Part shown: positions 53,639 to 62,600 of the stretch, piece by piece
Layout: each line of letters opens with the position of its first letter
How positions within the stretch are numbered: the stretch's first letter is position 1
Origin: Oscillospiraceae bacterium
Lineage (GTDB): Bacteria > Bacillota > Clostridia > Saccharofermentanales > Saccharofermentanaceae
NCBI GenBank assembly: GCA_902788505.1
Contig: CADAKH010000010.1
Coordinates: 1-64,000, forward strand
Length of the DNA: 64,000 bases
Direction of reading: 5' to 3'
The notes under the pieces: model-generated
Told to the model about the DNA's origin: nothing
The model's input: only the letters and a program-made list of their open reading frames with translations
The model's database searches: none
Translations under genes and position numbers: made by a program

Positions 53639-54925
53639 TTAAAGATCCTCCAACAATTTATCCACTGCTGTGATTTTAGCACAGATCGAGAGGATTCTGA
53701 CGGCTTTCTCGATATCTTCAACCTCAGGGAAAGAAGGAGCAAGTCTGATGTTGGAATCAGAAGGATCCTTTCCGTAAGGATAGCTTGCACCAGCAGGTGT
53801 AAGTGCAACGCCTGCCTCCTTGCACATGGATACAACCTTTGTAGCTGTTCCGGGCATGGCATAGAAGCTTACGAAGTAACCGCCCTTAGGATCTGTCCAG
53901 TGCCAGAGATTATCGAAACCGAGTTCCTCACCAAGAACTCTCTGGCAAGCCTCGAACTTGGGACGGAGAATACTTGCGTGCTTCATCATGTGTGCATATA
54001 CAGATTCCAGATCAGGAAGGAATCTTGCGTGAGCTAACTGGTTTACCTTATTTGTACAGATAGTCTGTGCATTAAGGTATTTCTTGGCATAAGCCATATT
54101 GTCCTTATTGCAAGCAAAGCATGAGATACCGCCGCCAGCGAATGTGATCTTCGAAGATGAAGCGAACTCATATACTCTGTTGGCATGTCCGGACTGCTCG
54201 CAAAGCGAAAGCATATCAGGAAGCTTTCCCCACTCGTTTCTGTCTTCAGTAAGGTGGTGAACAACATAAGCATTGTCCCAGAAGATCCTGAAATCAGGAG
54301 CAGCCGTCTCCATCTTTGCAAGTCTCCTGCATGTCTCTTCGGAGTAAACAACACCGTCCGGGTTGCTGTAGCATGGAACGCACCAGATACCCTTGACCTT
54401 CTCATCTTTAACGAGTTCTTCAACTGCATCCATATCAGGACCGTTCTCTGTCATGGGAACGGAAATAAGTTCAAATCCCATAGTCTCCGTAACTCTGAAA
54501 TGTCTGTCATATCCGGGCGCCGGGCAAAGCCACTTTCTGCCTTCTACCTGTGACCAGGGCTTAGGTGAATCGATCTCACCGAATACCATTGAGCGCATGA
54601 TCGCATCGTACATCTGGTTAAGAGATGACGAATTGCCCATGAAGATATTGTCTTTGTCAGTACCGAGGATATCAGCAAAGATCTTTCTGATCTCTTCGAT
54701 ACCGGGAGCGATACCGTAGTTTCTTGTATCCTCATTCTTGGCGGTCTTAAAGCCGTCTTTCAGTGTCTCATATATTTCGTTTGAAAGGTCAAGCTGAACC
54801 GGGGAAGGCTTTCCGCGTGTCATGTCGAGCGTAAGATTAAGTGCCTTGCACTTCTCATAGCGTTCATTCAGCTCTTTTCTCTCTGCCAAGAGCTCTTCTT
54901 TTGTCATCTCACGGTAACCCTTCAT
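53639..54925 (-). CDS. Class I aminotransferase (aspartate aminotransferase type Ic)
   Basis: 428 residues, PLP-dependent. The N-terminus LDMTRGKPSPVQLDLSNEI and the blocks GNSSSLNQMYDAI, CPAPGYDRHF and ASSSKITFAGGGISC (PLP lysine in SSSK) match the AspT group first described in actinobacteria. It probably moves the amino group between aspartate or alanine and 2-oxoglutarate. Together with purB this may tie aspartate supply to purine synthesis (inference). Confidence 0.85.
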   Translation of the reverse strand: MKGYREMTKEELLAERKELNERYEKCKALNLTLDMTRGKPSPVQLDLSNEIYETLKDGFKTAKNEDTRNYGIAPGIEEIRKIFADILGTDKDNIFMGNSSSLNQMYDAIMRSMVFGEIDSPKPWSQVEGRKWLCPAPGYDRHFRVTETMGFELISVPMTENGPDMDAVEELVKDEKVKGIWCVPCYSNPDGVVYSEETCRRLAKMETAAPDFRIFWDNAYVVHHLTEDRNEWGKLPDMLSLCEQSGHANRVYEFASSSKITFAGGGISCFACNKDNMAYAKKYLNAQTICTNKVNQLAHARFLPDLESVYAHMMKHASILRPKFEACQRVLGEELGFDNLWHWTDPKGGYFVSFYAMPGTATKVVSMCKEAGVALTPAGASYPYGKDPSDSNIRLAPSFPEVEDIEKAVRILSICAKITAVDKLLEDL

Positions 54926-55009
54926 GATCGGCCAACCTTTCTAAAATGAAATTTTGAATTTTGAATCTTGCATTTTTCAGGGCATGCTACACCCATCAAA
55001 ACCCAAACA

Positions 55010-55039
55010 ATTATAGTCTATTGCTTAATTAAAGCAATA
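55010..55039 (-). promoter_or_regulatory. Promoter with overlapping palindrome upstream of the aminotransferase-purB unit
   Basis: TTGCTT (55037-55032), 16 bp, TATAAT (55015-55010) on the minus strand. The inverted repeat TATTGCTT-AATTA-AAGCAATA (55019-55039) covers the -35 box and spacer, as expected for a repressor operator. Confidence 0.5.
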
Positions 55040-55110
55040 AACAAAAATTGTGAAAATGGCATTTCTAAACATCAAAAATGCATTTTGCATTAAATTCGGC
55101 ACATTGCACA

Positions 55111-55485
55111 TCAAAACGGAACAAAATCGATCCTCTGTATATTACCTTGTGCATCGTGCGTCACCATTATCACCTCGAAAACGACGTTTCTGTCGTAAAG
55201 CCCTTTCTCTGCAATAAACCGCTCGGCCGTCTTCATAACCTTGATCCGCTTCTTGCGGATCACCGACTCGGCCGAGTCAGGATAACTACCGATGTTCCTT
55301 CTGGTCCTGACTTCAAAAATGTGGATCTCACTGTCTTTTTCGGCAATGATGTCTATCTCCCCCACGTTGTGCACCGCATAATTCCGCCTGAGGATATTAA
55401 ATCCCCTGTCCCTCAAAAGACCTGCTGCGGCATCTTCTCCTTTGGTTCCGATATACTGTTTAAATGGTTTCTGCTTATTTTTCAT
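55111..55485 (-). CDS. YraN/UPF0102-family protein
   Basis: 124 residues, the usual length. A PD-(D/E)XK nuclease-like fold: GTKGEDAAAGLLRDRGFNILRRN at the N-terminus, then GEIDIIAEKDSEIHIFEVRTR with the acidic and basic active-site pattern (arginine in place of the usual lysine in EVRTR). The cellular role is uncertain; it has been linked to DNA processing. It has an AAGGAAT ribosome site. Confidence 0.88.
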   Translation of the reverse strand: MKNKQKPFKQYIGTKGEDAAAGLLRDRGFNILRRNYAVHNVGEIDIIAEKDSEIHIFEVRTRRNIGSYPDSAESVIRKKRIKVMKTAERFIAEKGLYDRNVVFEVIMVTHDAQGNIQRIDFVPF

Positions 55486-55528
55486 ATTAGATTTATTCCT
55501 TATATTTTTTTGATAATTTTTTTAAAGG

Positions 55529-55557
55529 TTGTAATGAGCCGTTTGATATCTTAAAAT
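55529..55557 (+). promoter_or_regulatory. Promoter of the GGDEF-EAL gene
   Basis: TTGTAA, 17 bp, TAAAAT, 30 bp upstream of the ATG at 55588, which has an AAGGGATAATCT ribosome site. Confidence 0.6.
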
Positions 55558-55587
55558 CTAGTGAACTAAAGAATTAAGGGATAATCT

Positions 55588-57264
55588 ATGAACACCGGCA
55601 TTCCTGACATCAAAGCTTTTTATGACACACTCAATAAATGTGTCGATTGCAAGTTCAGCGATAAGTTTTCCAAATATGCCGATTACCTTTCAATCGCCAA
55701 GATCGAAGATACCCAATATATAAGCGGCCAGCCGGTTTCCAAGAATGTCGATTACGTTTCCGACAACATCGGCCAGGAGTTCTTCGAAGTAACTCTCGGA
55801 AGCAAAGAATCCGTTGTTACGATCGTAAGATTCACATACACCCAGTATCCTCCGCAACTTTCAGTCGAGCAGGAGGAATTTTTATGCATATTCAAAGACA
55901 GCGTTGCCAACAAGATCGTTGTTAACCGTCTTAGTAATCAGTATTCTTTCCTTTACAATAACGACATCGAATTCGGTATGTATAACCAGAACTACCTTTT
56001 CAACAGATTCGATGAGATGTTCGCATCCGGCATTGCCACAAAATACTCAGTCGCTTTCATCAACATCAAGCATGTTAACCAGATCAACAGATACTTCGGT
56101 TCTGATATTGCAGGTTCATCCATAAAGCTTTTCGGAGCCAAACTCAATTCTTTCCCTGATGCTGACAGAGGCGAATTTGCTGTCCATCTCGGCGGTGACA
56201 ACTTCGTAGTTGTCCTCATCACATCCCGTCTCCCCGAACTCGAAAGATTTATCGCAGCTGTTCCCGTCTCACTTACTTACGGCGGCGACAAGTTCGAGCA
56301 CATCTTCAGCTGCAGAGCGGGAATCACCACGATCCGCCCCAACCACCGTTTCGGCAACCACGTCATGGGCGAGTGCTCCCAGGCATTCAGTTATTCCAAG
56401 AAGAACAATGTCGATATCGTTTACTACACAGACGAGATCAACGAATCCAACCGCAACAACACCGAAACTCTGAGCAGAGCCTTGAATGAGAATAAATTCC
56501 TTATCTACTATCAGCCTGTTATCAGTCTAGAAGGCAAGCCCTGCCTCCATGCTGCCGAAGCTTTGGCCAGATGGCCTTTGGACGGCAAGATAATGTCTCC
56601 GCAGGAATTCATCACTCTCGCAACAGACTCCGGTATCGTTACCAAGATCGACTTCTATGTTCTTGAGAATGTCTGCAAGAACATCAAAACCTGGCAGGAA
56701 CAGGGCATTTCCATAGTTCCTATCACGGTCAACTTCTCCGGCCGTCATCTCTTCAACGCCGCTATTGCCGACAACATTCTTGAAGTGATAGACAAATACG
56801 GTGTTGACCACAGCCTTATCGGTATCGAATTCTCAGAACCTGACTATACACAGAGAATGCCCATCCTCAGAGATGTAAGCCATACACTGAGCGAAGCCGG
56901 AATTCTGGTTACACTCGACAAGTTCAGCACCGGTCAGTCAACCCTTACGCTCCTTCACGACATTGATGCGAAGTATGTAAAGATCGATGCCGACAGATTC
57001 GATCCGGAAGATTCCAAGGGACGAATCATCGCAAACGACATGATCAACCTCGCTAAGATCCTTGGCTACAAAGTCATATGCGAAGGCGTTAAAACTCAAA
57101 AGCAGGCCGACGACCTCATGATGTGCGGCTGCAGTCTCTTCCAGTCCTTCTTCTACGACAAGCCGCTCTCAGAACGCTTCTTCGTAAACAGACTCCAGAA
57201 TCCCGAATACGATATTGAGATATCCGTTAACAATGCTGCTGACCTGTCTTTAGATCAGGAATAA
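55588..57264 (+). CDS. Degenerate GGDEF - EAL cyclic-di-GMP protein
   Basis: 558 residues. An N-terminal region of about 130 residues is followed by a GGDEF domain whose signature reads GGDNF (about 201-205), so cyclase activity is unlikely. An EAL domain follows from about 290: AAEALARW (Glu near 324), VNFSGRHL, GIEFSEPDY, then LDKFSTG where active enzymes have DDFGTG, VKIDAD, CEGVKT and FQSFFYDKPL. Most metal ligands are present, but the second aspartate is lysine. It may be a weak phosphodiesterase or a cyclic-di-GMP receptor. There are no membrane segments. Confidence 0.85.
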   Translation: MNTGIPDIKAFYDTLNKCVDCKFSDKFSKYADYLSIAKIEDTQYISGQPVSKNVDYVSDNIGQEFFEVTLGSKESVVTIVRFTYTQYPPQLSVEQEEFLCIFKDSVANKIVVNRLSNQYSFLYNNDIEFGMYNQNYLFNRFDEMFASGIATKYSVAFINIKHVNQINRYFGSDIAGSSIKLFGAKLNSFPDADRGEFAVHLGGDNFVVVLITSRLPELERFIAAVPVSLTYGGDKFEHIFSCRAGITTIRPNHRFGNHVMGECSQAFSYSKKNNVDIVYYTDEINESNRNNTETLSRALNENKFLIYYQPVISLEGKPCLHAAEALARWPLDGKIMSPQEFITLATDSGIVTKIDFYVLENVCKNIKTWQEQGISIVPITVNFSGRHLFNAAIADNILEVIDKYGVDHSLIGIEFSEPDYTQRMPILRDVSHTLSEAGILVTLDKFSTGQSTLTLLHDIDAKYVKIDADRFDPEDSKGRIIANDMINLAKILGYKVICEGVKTQKQADDLMMCGCSLFQSFFYDKPLSERFFVNRLQNPEYDIEISVNNAADLSLDQE

Positions 57265-57302
57265 TTCACTTCTCCTATTGAACCACTTCTTTTAAGCAGG
57301 GC

Positions 57303-58094
57303 TTATCTGAAGCAGTTGTTTATCAGGTTATCCAGTACTCTGACATCAAGTGGTTTCCCGCTGCATTCATATGTATAAAACAATCTGTCTCCGTTATAGA
57401 TTCCCGTCAAAGAATACTTGACCGCTCTGTCCACCATCTCTTCGGCATAATCCTGCTCTCCCACCATACCGCAGTGTTCATAATATAAGATCTTACGGTC
57501 GCTGACCCTTAAGATAGTAAAATCCGGATGAATGATCTCATTCCCTGCAACCATCAGCGGACACTCATACTTATACGGAATACCATTCAAGAATAATCTG
57601 TCCGCAATGATCATCTCCGACTTCGATCTGACCCTTTCACCTTTCAAGGTTACATATACCGGAACATCTTTGGATATGGATTTAGGTGTATAAGGTCTGT
57701 CTTGCCATTGCTGAACAAATTGCTCATCTGTGGATACTATCGGCTTAATATAACTTCTTTTGTTATCAGGCATAGAGGCATATACATTTTCCGGAATCTC
57801 ACCAGGATACGCATTTATGAATTTTCCTACTATGTCAGCCTCTTTTTTAGCGGCTTTATAAACCTGTTCTAAATATTCTCGCTGAATCGACCTTTCGATA
57901 ATCATCACATCTTTTACACTTATATATTTTTCCTGTGAATCACCATTGTACTGATAAAAATAATTTCTGTTCTTATAATTTCTGATCCTTATCTTCCCAT
58001 CAGACCATCCATTGATCTTTTCTTCAGTCTTATTAATCAGATTAGTTAATAAATCATATCTGTCTTTCAATTCTTTACTTAAACCGTATTCCAT
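57303..58094 (-). CDS. Orphan PD-(D/E)XK-like nuclease-fold protein
   Basis: About 263 residues from the ATG at 58094, behind AGGAG; an in-frame TTG at 58109 would overlap that site. The N-terminal half is a charged helical region (ERSIQREYLEQVYKAAKKE). The C-terminal half shows a nuclease-like pattern: RVRSKSEMIIADRLFLNGI (about 155-173), HPDFTIL and ILYYEHCG. I recognise no specific family or target. It has no partner gene next to it, but a dense cluster of TTGCCGATT repeats starts 30 bp upstream of its start. Confidence 0.65.
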   Translation of the reverse strand: MEYGLSKELKDRYDLLTNLINKTEEKINGWSDGKIRIRNYKNRNYFYQYNGDSQEKYISVKDVMIIERSIQREYLEQVYKAAKKEADIVGKFINAYPGEIPENVYASMPDNKRSYIKPIVSTDEQFVQQWQDRPYTPKSISKDVPVYVTLKGERVRSKSEMIIADRLFLNGIPYKYECPLMVAGNEIIHPDFTILRVSDRKILYYEHCGMVGEQDYAEEMVDRAVKYSLTGIYNGDRLFYTYECSGKPLDVRVLDNLINNCFR

Positions 58095-58123
58095 ATTTTT
58101 CTCCTGCAAGTAAATTTAGAAAT

Positions 58124-58293
58124 AATCGGCAATTAACACGGCTGGAATTGCCGATTTAAGTCATTTAGCAACCGATTTTCGGCAACTGAGTATTGATTTT
58201 GCCGATTTTGAATAGCTGACACTAGTTATTCGGCAATTATGCAACCAAAATTGCCGATTTAGCACTATAAAATAGACCGTATCGGCAAATCGC
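58124..58293. repeat. Cluster of seven TTGCCGATT motifs in both orientations
   Basis: AATCGGCAATT (58124), AATTGCCGATTT (58146), CCGATTTTCGGCAA (58172), TTTTGCCGATTTT (58197), TTCGGCAATT (58229), AATTGCCGATTT (58249) and ATCGGCAAAT (58281) follow each other every 20-30 bp. They fill the gap between the nuclease-like gene (-) and the aminotransferase gene (+). The same motif occurs at 37-49. Confidence 0.7.
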
Positions 58294-58355
58294 ACTCAAT
58301 AATCTGTTATTTGTGCTATATTAGTTTCTATATTTTTTAGATTAGAGGTAACACT

Positions 58356-59546
58356 ATGATTTCCAAGAAAATGATCGAATCGCTCAAGGGCGGTTCTGAG
58401 ATCCGCAAGATGTTTGAAGAAGGCGGAAGACTTAAGGCTATCTACGGTGCTGATAACGTTTACGATTTCTCTATCGGCAATCCTGACCTGGAGCCGCCGA
58501 AGGAAGTATTCGATGCTCTTAAGGAGCTTGCCGAGAATCCCACACCCGGAATGCACGGTTATATGCCCAATGCAGGTTATCCTTCAACAAGACAGATCGT
58601 CGCAGAAAAGCGCGGCAAGGAAGCAGGTCTTGAGATCGGTGCAGATGCTGTCTGCATGACAGTTGGTGCTGCATCTGCAATGAACGATGTTCTTCATTCA
58701 CTCTTAGATCCTGAGGACGAGGTCATTCTTCTTGCACCCTACTTCATGGAATACAACGGTTATGTAGCTAACCACGGCGGCAAGGTCGTTATCGTTCAGA
58801 CAGACGACAAGTTCATGCCTGTTATTGCCGATATCGAAAAGGCCATCACATCCAAGACAAAGGCCATCATCGTTAACTCACCTAACAACCCGTCCGGTGT
58901 TGTTTATCCGGCTGAGCTTCTTACAGAACTCAACGATATGCTCAAGAAGCAAGATCATACGATCTATGTCATTAGCGATGAGCCTTACATCGATCTTGCT
59001 TACGACGGTGCTTCTGTTCCCTGCGCTCTCAAGTATATCGACAATCTCATTATCTGTTTCTCATGGAGCAAGTCACTTTCACTCCCCGGCGAGAGAATCG
59101 GTTATACTCTCGTATCACCCAAGTGCGCTGACTACGCTGAGCTTACCGGCGCTATCGTTCTTTCAAACAGAACACTCGGCAGCGTTAATGCTCCCGCTAT
59201 CTGGCAGAGAGTCATTGAGAAATCAATCTACGCTAAAGTTGATGTTGCCAATTACGAGAACAGAAGAAACCTTCTTTATGCCAACATTGTTGATGCAGGA
59301 TTTGATGCAGTCAAGCCTAACGGTGCGCTCTATATCTTCATGAATACTCCTAAGGGTCTCACTGATGAAGAGTTCGCATCTAAGTGTGCTGCTCACAATC
59401 TCTTAATCGTAAAAGGTTCGAGCTTCGCTCGTCCCGGCTATTGCCGTCTTGCTTTCTGCGTATCAGAGACATCTATCAGAAATTCCAGAAAAGCTTTCTA
59501 CGCAGTTGCAGAAGAACTCGGCATCAGCCACAGAAAAGAACAGTAA
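58356..59546 (+). CDS. Aspartate-type PLP aminotransferase (class I/II)
   Basis: 396 residues. FSIGNPDLEPPKEV and GMHGYMPNAGYPSTR at the N-terminus, NSPNNPSGVVY (near 170) and the PLP lysine in CFSWSKSLSLPGERIGY (near 235) are the standard blocks. It should transaminate aspartate, alanine or an aromatic amino acid. It is unrelated in detail to the type Ic enzyme at 53639. It has a GAGGTAACACT ribosome site, and a strong terminator follows. Confidence 0.9.
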   Translation: MISKKMIESLKGGSEIRKMFEEGGRLKAIYGADNVYDFSIGNPDLEPPKEVFDALKELAENPTPGMHGYMPNAGYPSTRQIVAEKRGKEAGLEIGADAVCMTVGAASAMNDVLHSLLDPEDEVILLAPYFMEYNGYVANHGGKVVIVQTDDKFMPVIADIEKAITSKTKAIIVNSPNNPSGVVYPAELLTELNDMLKKQDHTIYVISDEPYIDLAYDGASVPCALKYIDNLIICFSWSKSLSLPGERIGYTLVSPKCADYAELTGAIVLSNRTLGSVNAPAIWQRVIEKSIYAKVDVANYENRRNLLYANIVDAGFDAVKPNGALYIFMNTPKGLTDEEFASKCAAHNLLIVKGSSFARPGYCRLAFCVSETSIRNSRKAFYAVAEELGISHRKEQ

Positions 59547-59570
59547 CCGCAATTACAGCTTACAAAAGAC

Positions 59571-59600
59571 AAGGGTGAACGGATAAATCCGTCCACCCTT
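59571..59600. terminator. Terminator between convergent genes
   Basis: AAGGGTG-ACGGAT-AA-ATCCGT-CACCCTT with a single mismatch, followed on the plus strand by TTATTTATAC and on the minus strand by GTCTTTTG. It serves the aminotransferase (+) best. Confidence 0.8.
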
Positions 59601-59604
59601 TTAT

Positions 59605-62600
59605 TTATACTTTTCTTCTCTTAACTTCTGTTACTATCACAAGTGATACTGCGCCTACTACAATAAATGTTACACCAAGGCATAAGATCAATTCGTTATT
59701 CGGAATATCGCCCAGTGAAGGAACAGGCGGAGCACTTGTGACATCAAGGCTCTGCTCTCTGTTATTCAGATCCTCATGTGAAAGAACAAGAATATCCTCT
59801 TTCTGTATCCCGTTCGAGAGACCTTCATCATTATTCATCTCATATATATTCTCAAAGACTACAACTCTGTCACCTTCCGAAAGAGTTGAAGGATCTAAAT
59901 TGATGGCGACTTCAACTGTACCGTCTTTTTCTTCAGGAATAAACTTCCGGATTGATACTACTTCCAGTCCCCCGCTTACAACCTGATCACCTTCTGTAGT
60001 ATAGAGCGATGCCTTTGCATAGTATTCATGTCCGGCTTCGAGATTCTCATAACTGACATGATCTACTAAAGTAACCACAGCGTTGTTGTGAAAAGACTTT
60101 GCTCCCTTAAGTGTAGTCGCATATGTAACACACGACGGTCTTTGCAAAGTCTGATCCTCATCATTTATATCAGCATGAGATGTGATAAGCGAGTCAGTTG
60201 TTTTCTCATACAGATATTCGAATACAACTATCGTAGTCTTTGTCAGCGGGATCTCTACATCCGTAAAAGTAAGTATCTCTTCGCCGTCCGCATCAGAAGG
60301 AGTAAATCCTTTTATCTGAGTATAGGTCTTTCCAGCCGCATCCCTGAACAGCTCGCCTGTGTCTGCATCGAATAAAACACCTTTCAGGTAATATTCTTCT
60401 CCGGGATTGAGATTGGTATATGTAACGAGATCGTTTATAGTGACCTTCTCTTCATAGACCAGAACATGAGTACCGCTTTGGGCATCCGTTGCCGTGGTCT
60501 TTAATTCAGGCACGTATCTTTCAACAGTCTGCTCTTCGTCATCTATATCTTCATGAGCCGCCACAAGAGTATCATTCTGATTCTCATAGAGTTCTTCAAA
60601 TACGACCAGCGTTGTATTTGAATAAGATACAAGTACATCTTCAAACACAATGTCAGTACTTCCAGATGCTGTACCGTCAGCGATCACTGAATTGGTGTCA
60701 TCAGGAATAAACACAACTGATTTTGTATATGTATTTCCTTCAGCATCCTTATAGATCTCCCCTGTATAAGCGTCATAGAGAATACCTGTCAGAGTGTATT
60801 CTTCGCCCGGAACAAGATTGATGAATGAGACTTCATCTTTGATCGTAACCCTTTCCTTATAAGACAGCTGATGAGTACCGGTATCGGAATCTTTTGCGGA
60901 AGTGGATATCTCAGGAATTATCGGCTGATCGGCAAAATTCATATCGGATGTCCGGTCAGGCCAGATGCTGAACTCATAAACTGAACCGTCAACATAGAAC
61001 CACCTTCCGGCACTGAGTTCTTTGGCATAGTAATCACCTTCTGCAAGTTCAATGGTGTTCTTCCCGGAACTCCAGGTATCAGTTGGCGTTACCGAAGCAT
61101 TGTATTCAACATTGGAGATAGTTCCGTCAGCACCGAAAGTCACCGTGCAGACCAGAGTATCGTTTGCTTTGAAATATATACCGTATCTCGTTCCATTAAG
61201 TGAATGCACTCCGTCAATAAGTGATTCATTACCGGAAGCAGACTTCAACGGAGAATAAAGACCAGTTACCGGAATCTCCGACATCCTGATCTCTGTATCC
61301 GTTATCTTCTTATAAATCAAATTATCAAGTACATATCCGCACTTTGCATTGCCACCATCATCAGTAATACAGAACACCAGAGGCTTAACTGCTTTGCTAT
61401 ATCCTGTCGGAGCCGTGACTTCCGTAACCATGTATGTTCCGAGGGGCAGACCTCCTAAGGCTTTGAAATAGCCGGACTTATCCGCAGCTGAAAGAGTATT
61501 TAAATCGATAGTTATGCTTCCGTCTTTGCCGCCTGCACTTTTACTTATCAGATTTACTGCTGCCTTGGGCGTGACTCCCGACAAAGATCCCGAGTCACTT
61601 AAATTATTGATATCTGTTCTTTCATAATATTCGACTCTGAAAACAGCGCCTTCCAATGACCTTTCTGTTATGAGATTCCATCCGTTCTCATCGTGCTTGA
61701 CCAGTGTCACGGCTGAAGAATAAACCAAAGGAACATCCTGAACCCGTACTGTGACAAGATTATTTGCCGCTGAATTCAGGTTAATTGCATGTCCGGTTGC
61801 ATCAAGACTGTATCCTCTGCCGGCCGTGATCTCTTTTATATAAAGATTGGTACCATCGTTGATCGGATCAAGTGTATAAGCCGGAGTATTTCCGCTCTCA
61901 TCAATATCGAAAACATGTACAAGAGAATTGTCTCCTGCCCTGTATAATCCATATGAAGTTCCTGCAAGACTATAACAGGGATTTCCGTTAACGGCCTGAT
62001 TCGAAGAAGATTTAGAAACAGTTATCTGAACCGGGGTTGCCGTAACATCACCGTGAGCCATATCCTGATATGAGCCGTTCCATGTTGTCTCGTATATCTC
62101 ACACCACCATCCTGATAGAGTCAGCCCCGGGAGCTTGATGCTGCCGGTACGGACACCGTATATATAATCCATATAATCGAGCAGCAGATCTCCAAAAGCC
62201 GAGATGCCCGGCCACGTTGTTGTCTCATCGCAGTAATACCAGTCCATCGCATAGTGAGTTACGATGTACATTGATCTCGCATCTTTTACCAGCAGGACTG
62301 AGTCGTTGGGATCGTGAGCTTTCCACCAGGCCAGTCCGTATTCGTACAGAGCACCGCCCGGGCCAAAAGCACCAGCCGCCTGTATCATCTTATATTTCTT
62401 ACTGTCTGAATCGATATTATCCAGATATGTATAAGACTGGTAATCGACATTATCCGGTGATGCCTTAAAGTCCTCAATACAGAATAGTGCCTTCTCATAG
62501 TAGGACTGCTGGTATTTATTCCCCACCGGTTCATCATCGGCATAGTAAAAACTTCTGGACCAGTCACCGGAACTGGCTACCATGTCATACATATTGATAA

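Noticed and set aside
58124..58293. A CRISPR array
   Set aside because: Motifs are only about 10 bp, change orientation and have no constant-length unique spacers; no cas genes are near.
59605..59730. LPXTG sortase anchor on the giant surface protein
   Set aside because: The C-terminus has a hydrophobic segment and basic tail, but the preceding sequence (SLGDIPNNE) does not match a sortase motif.
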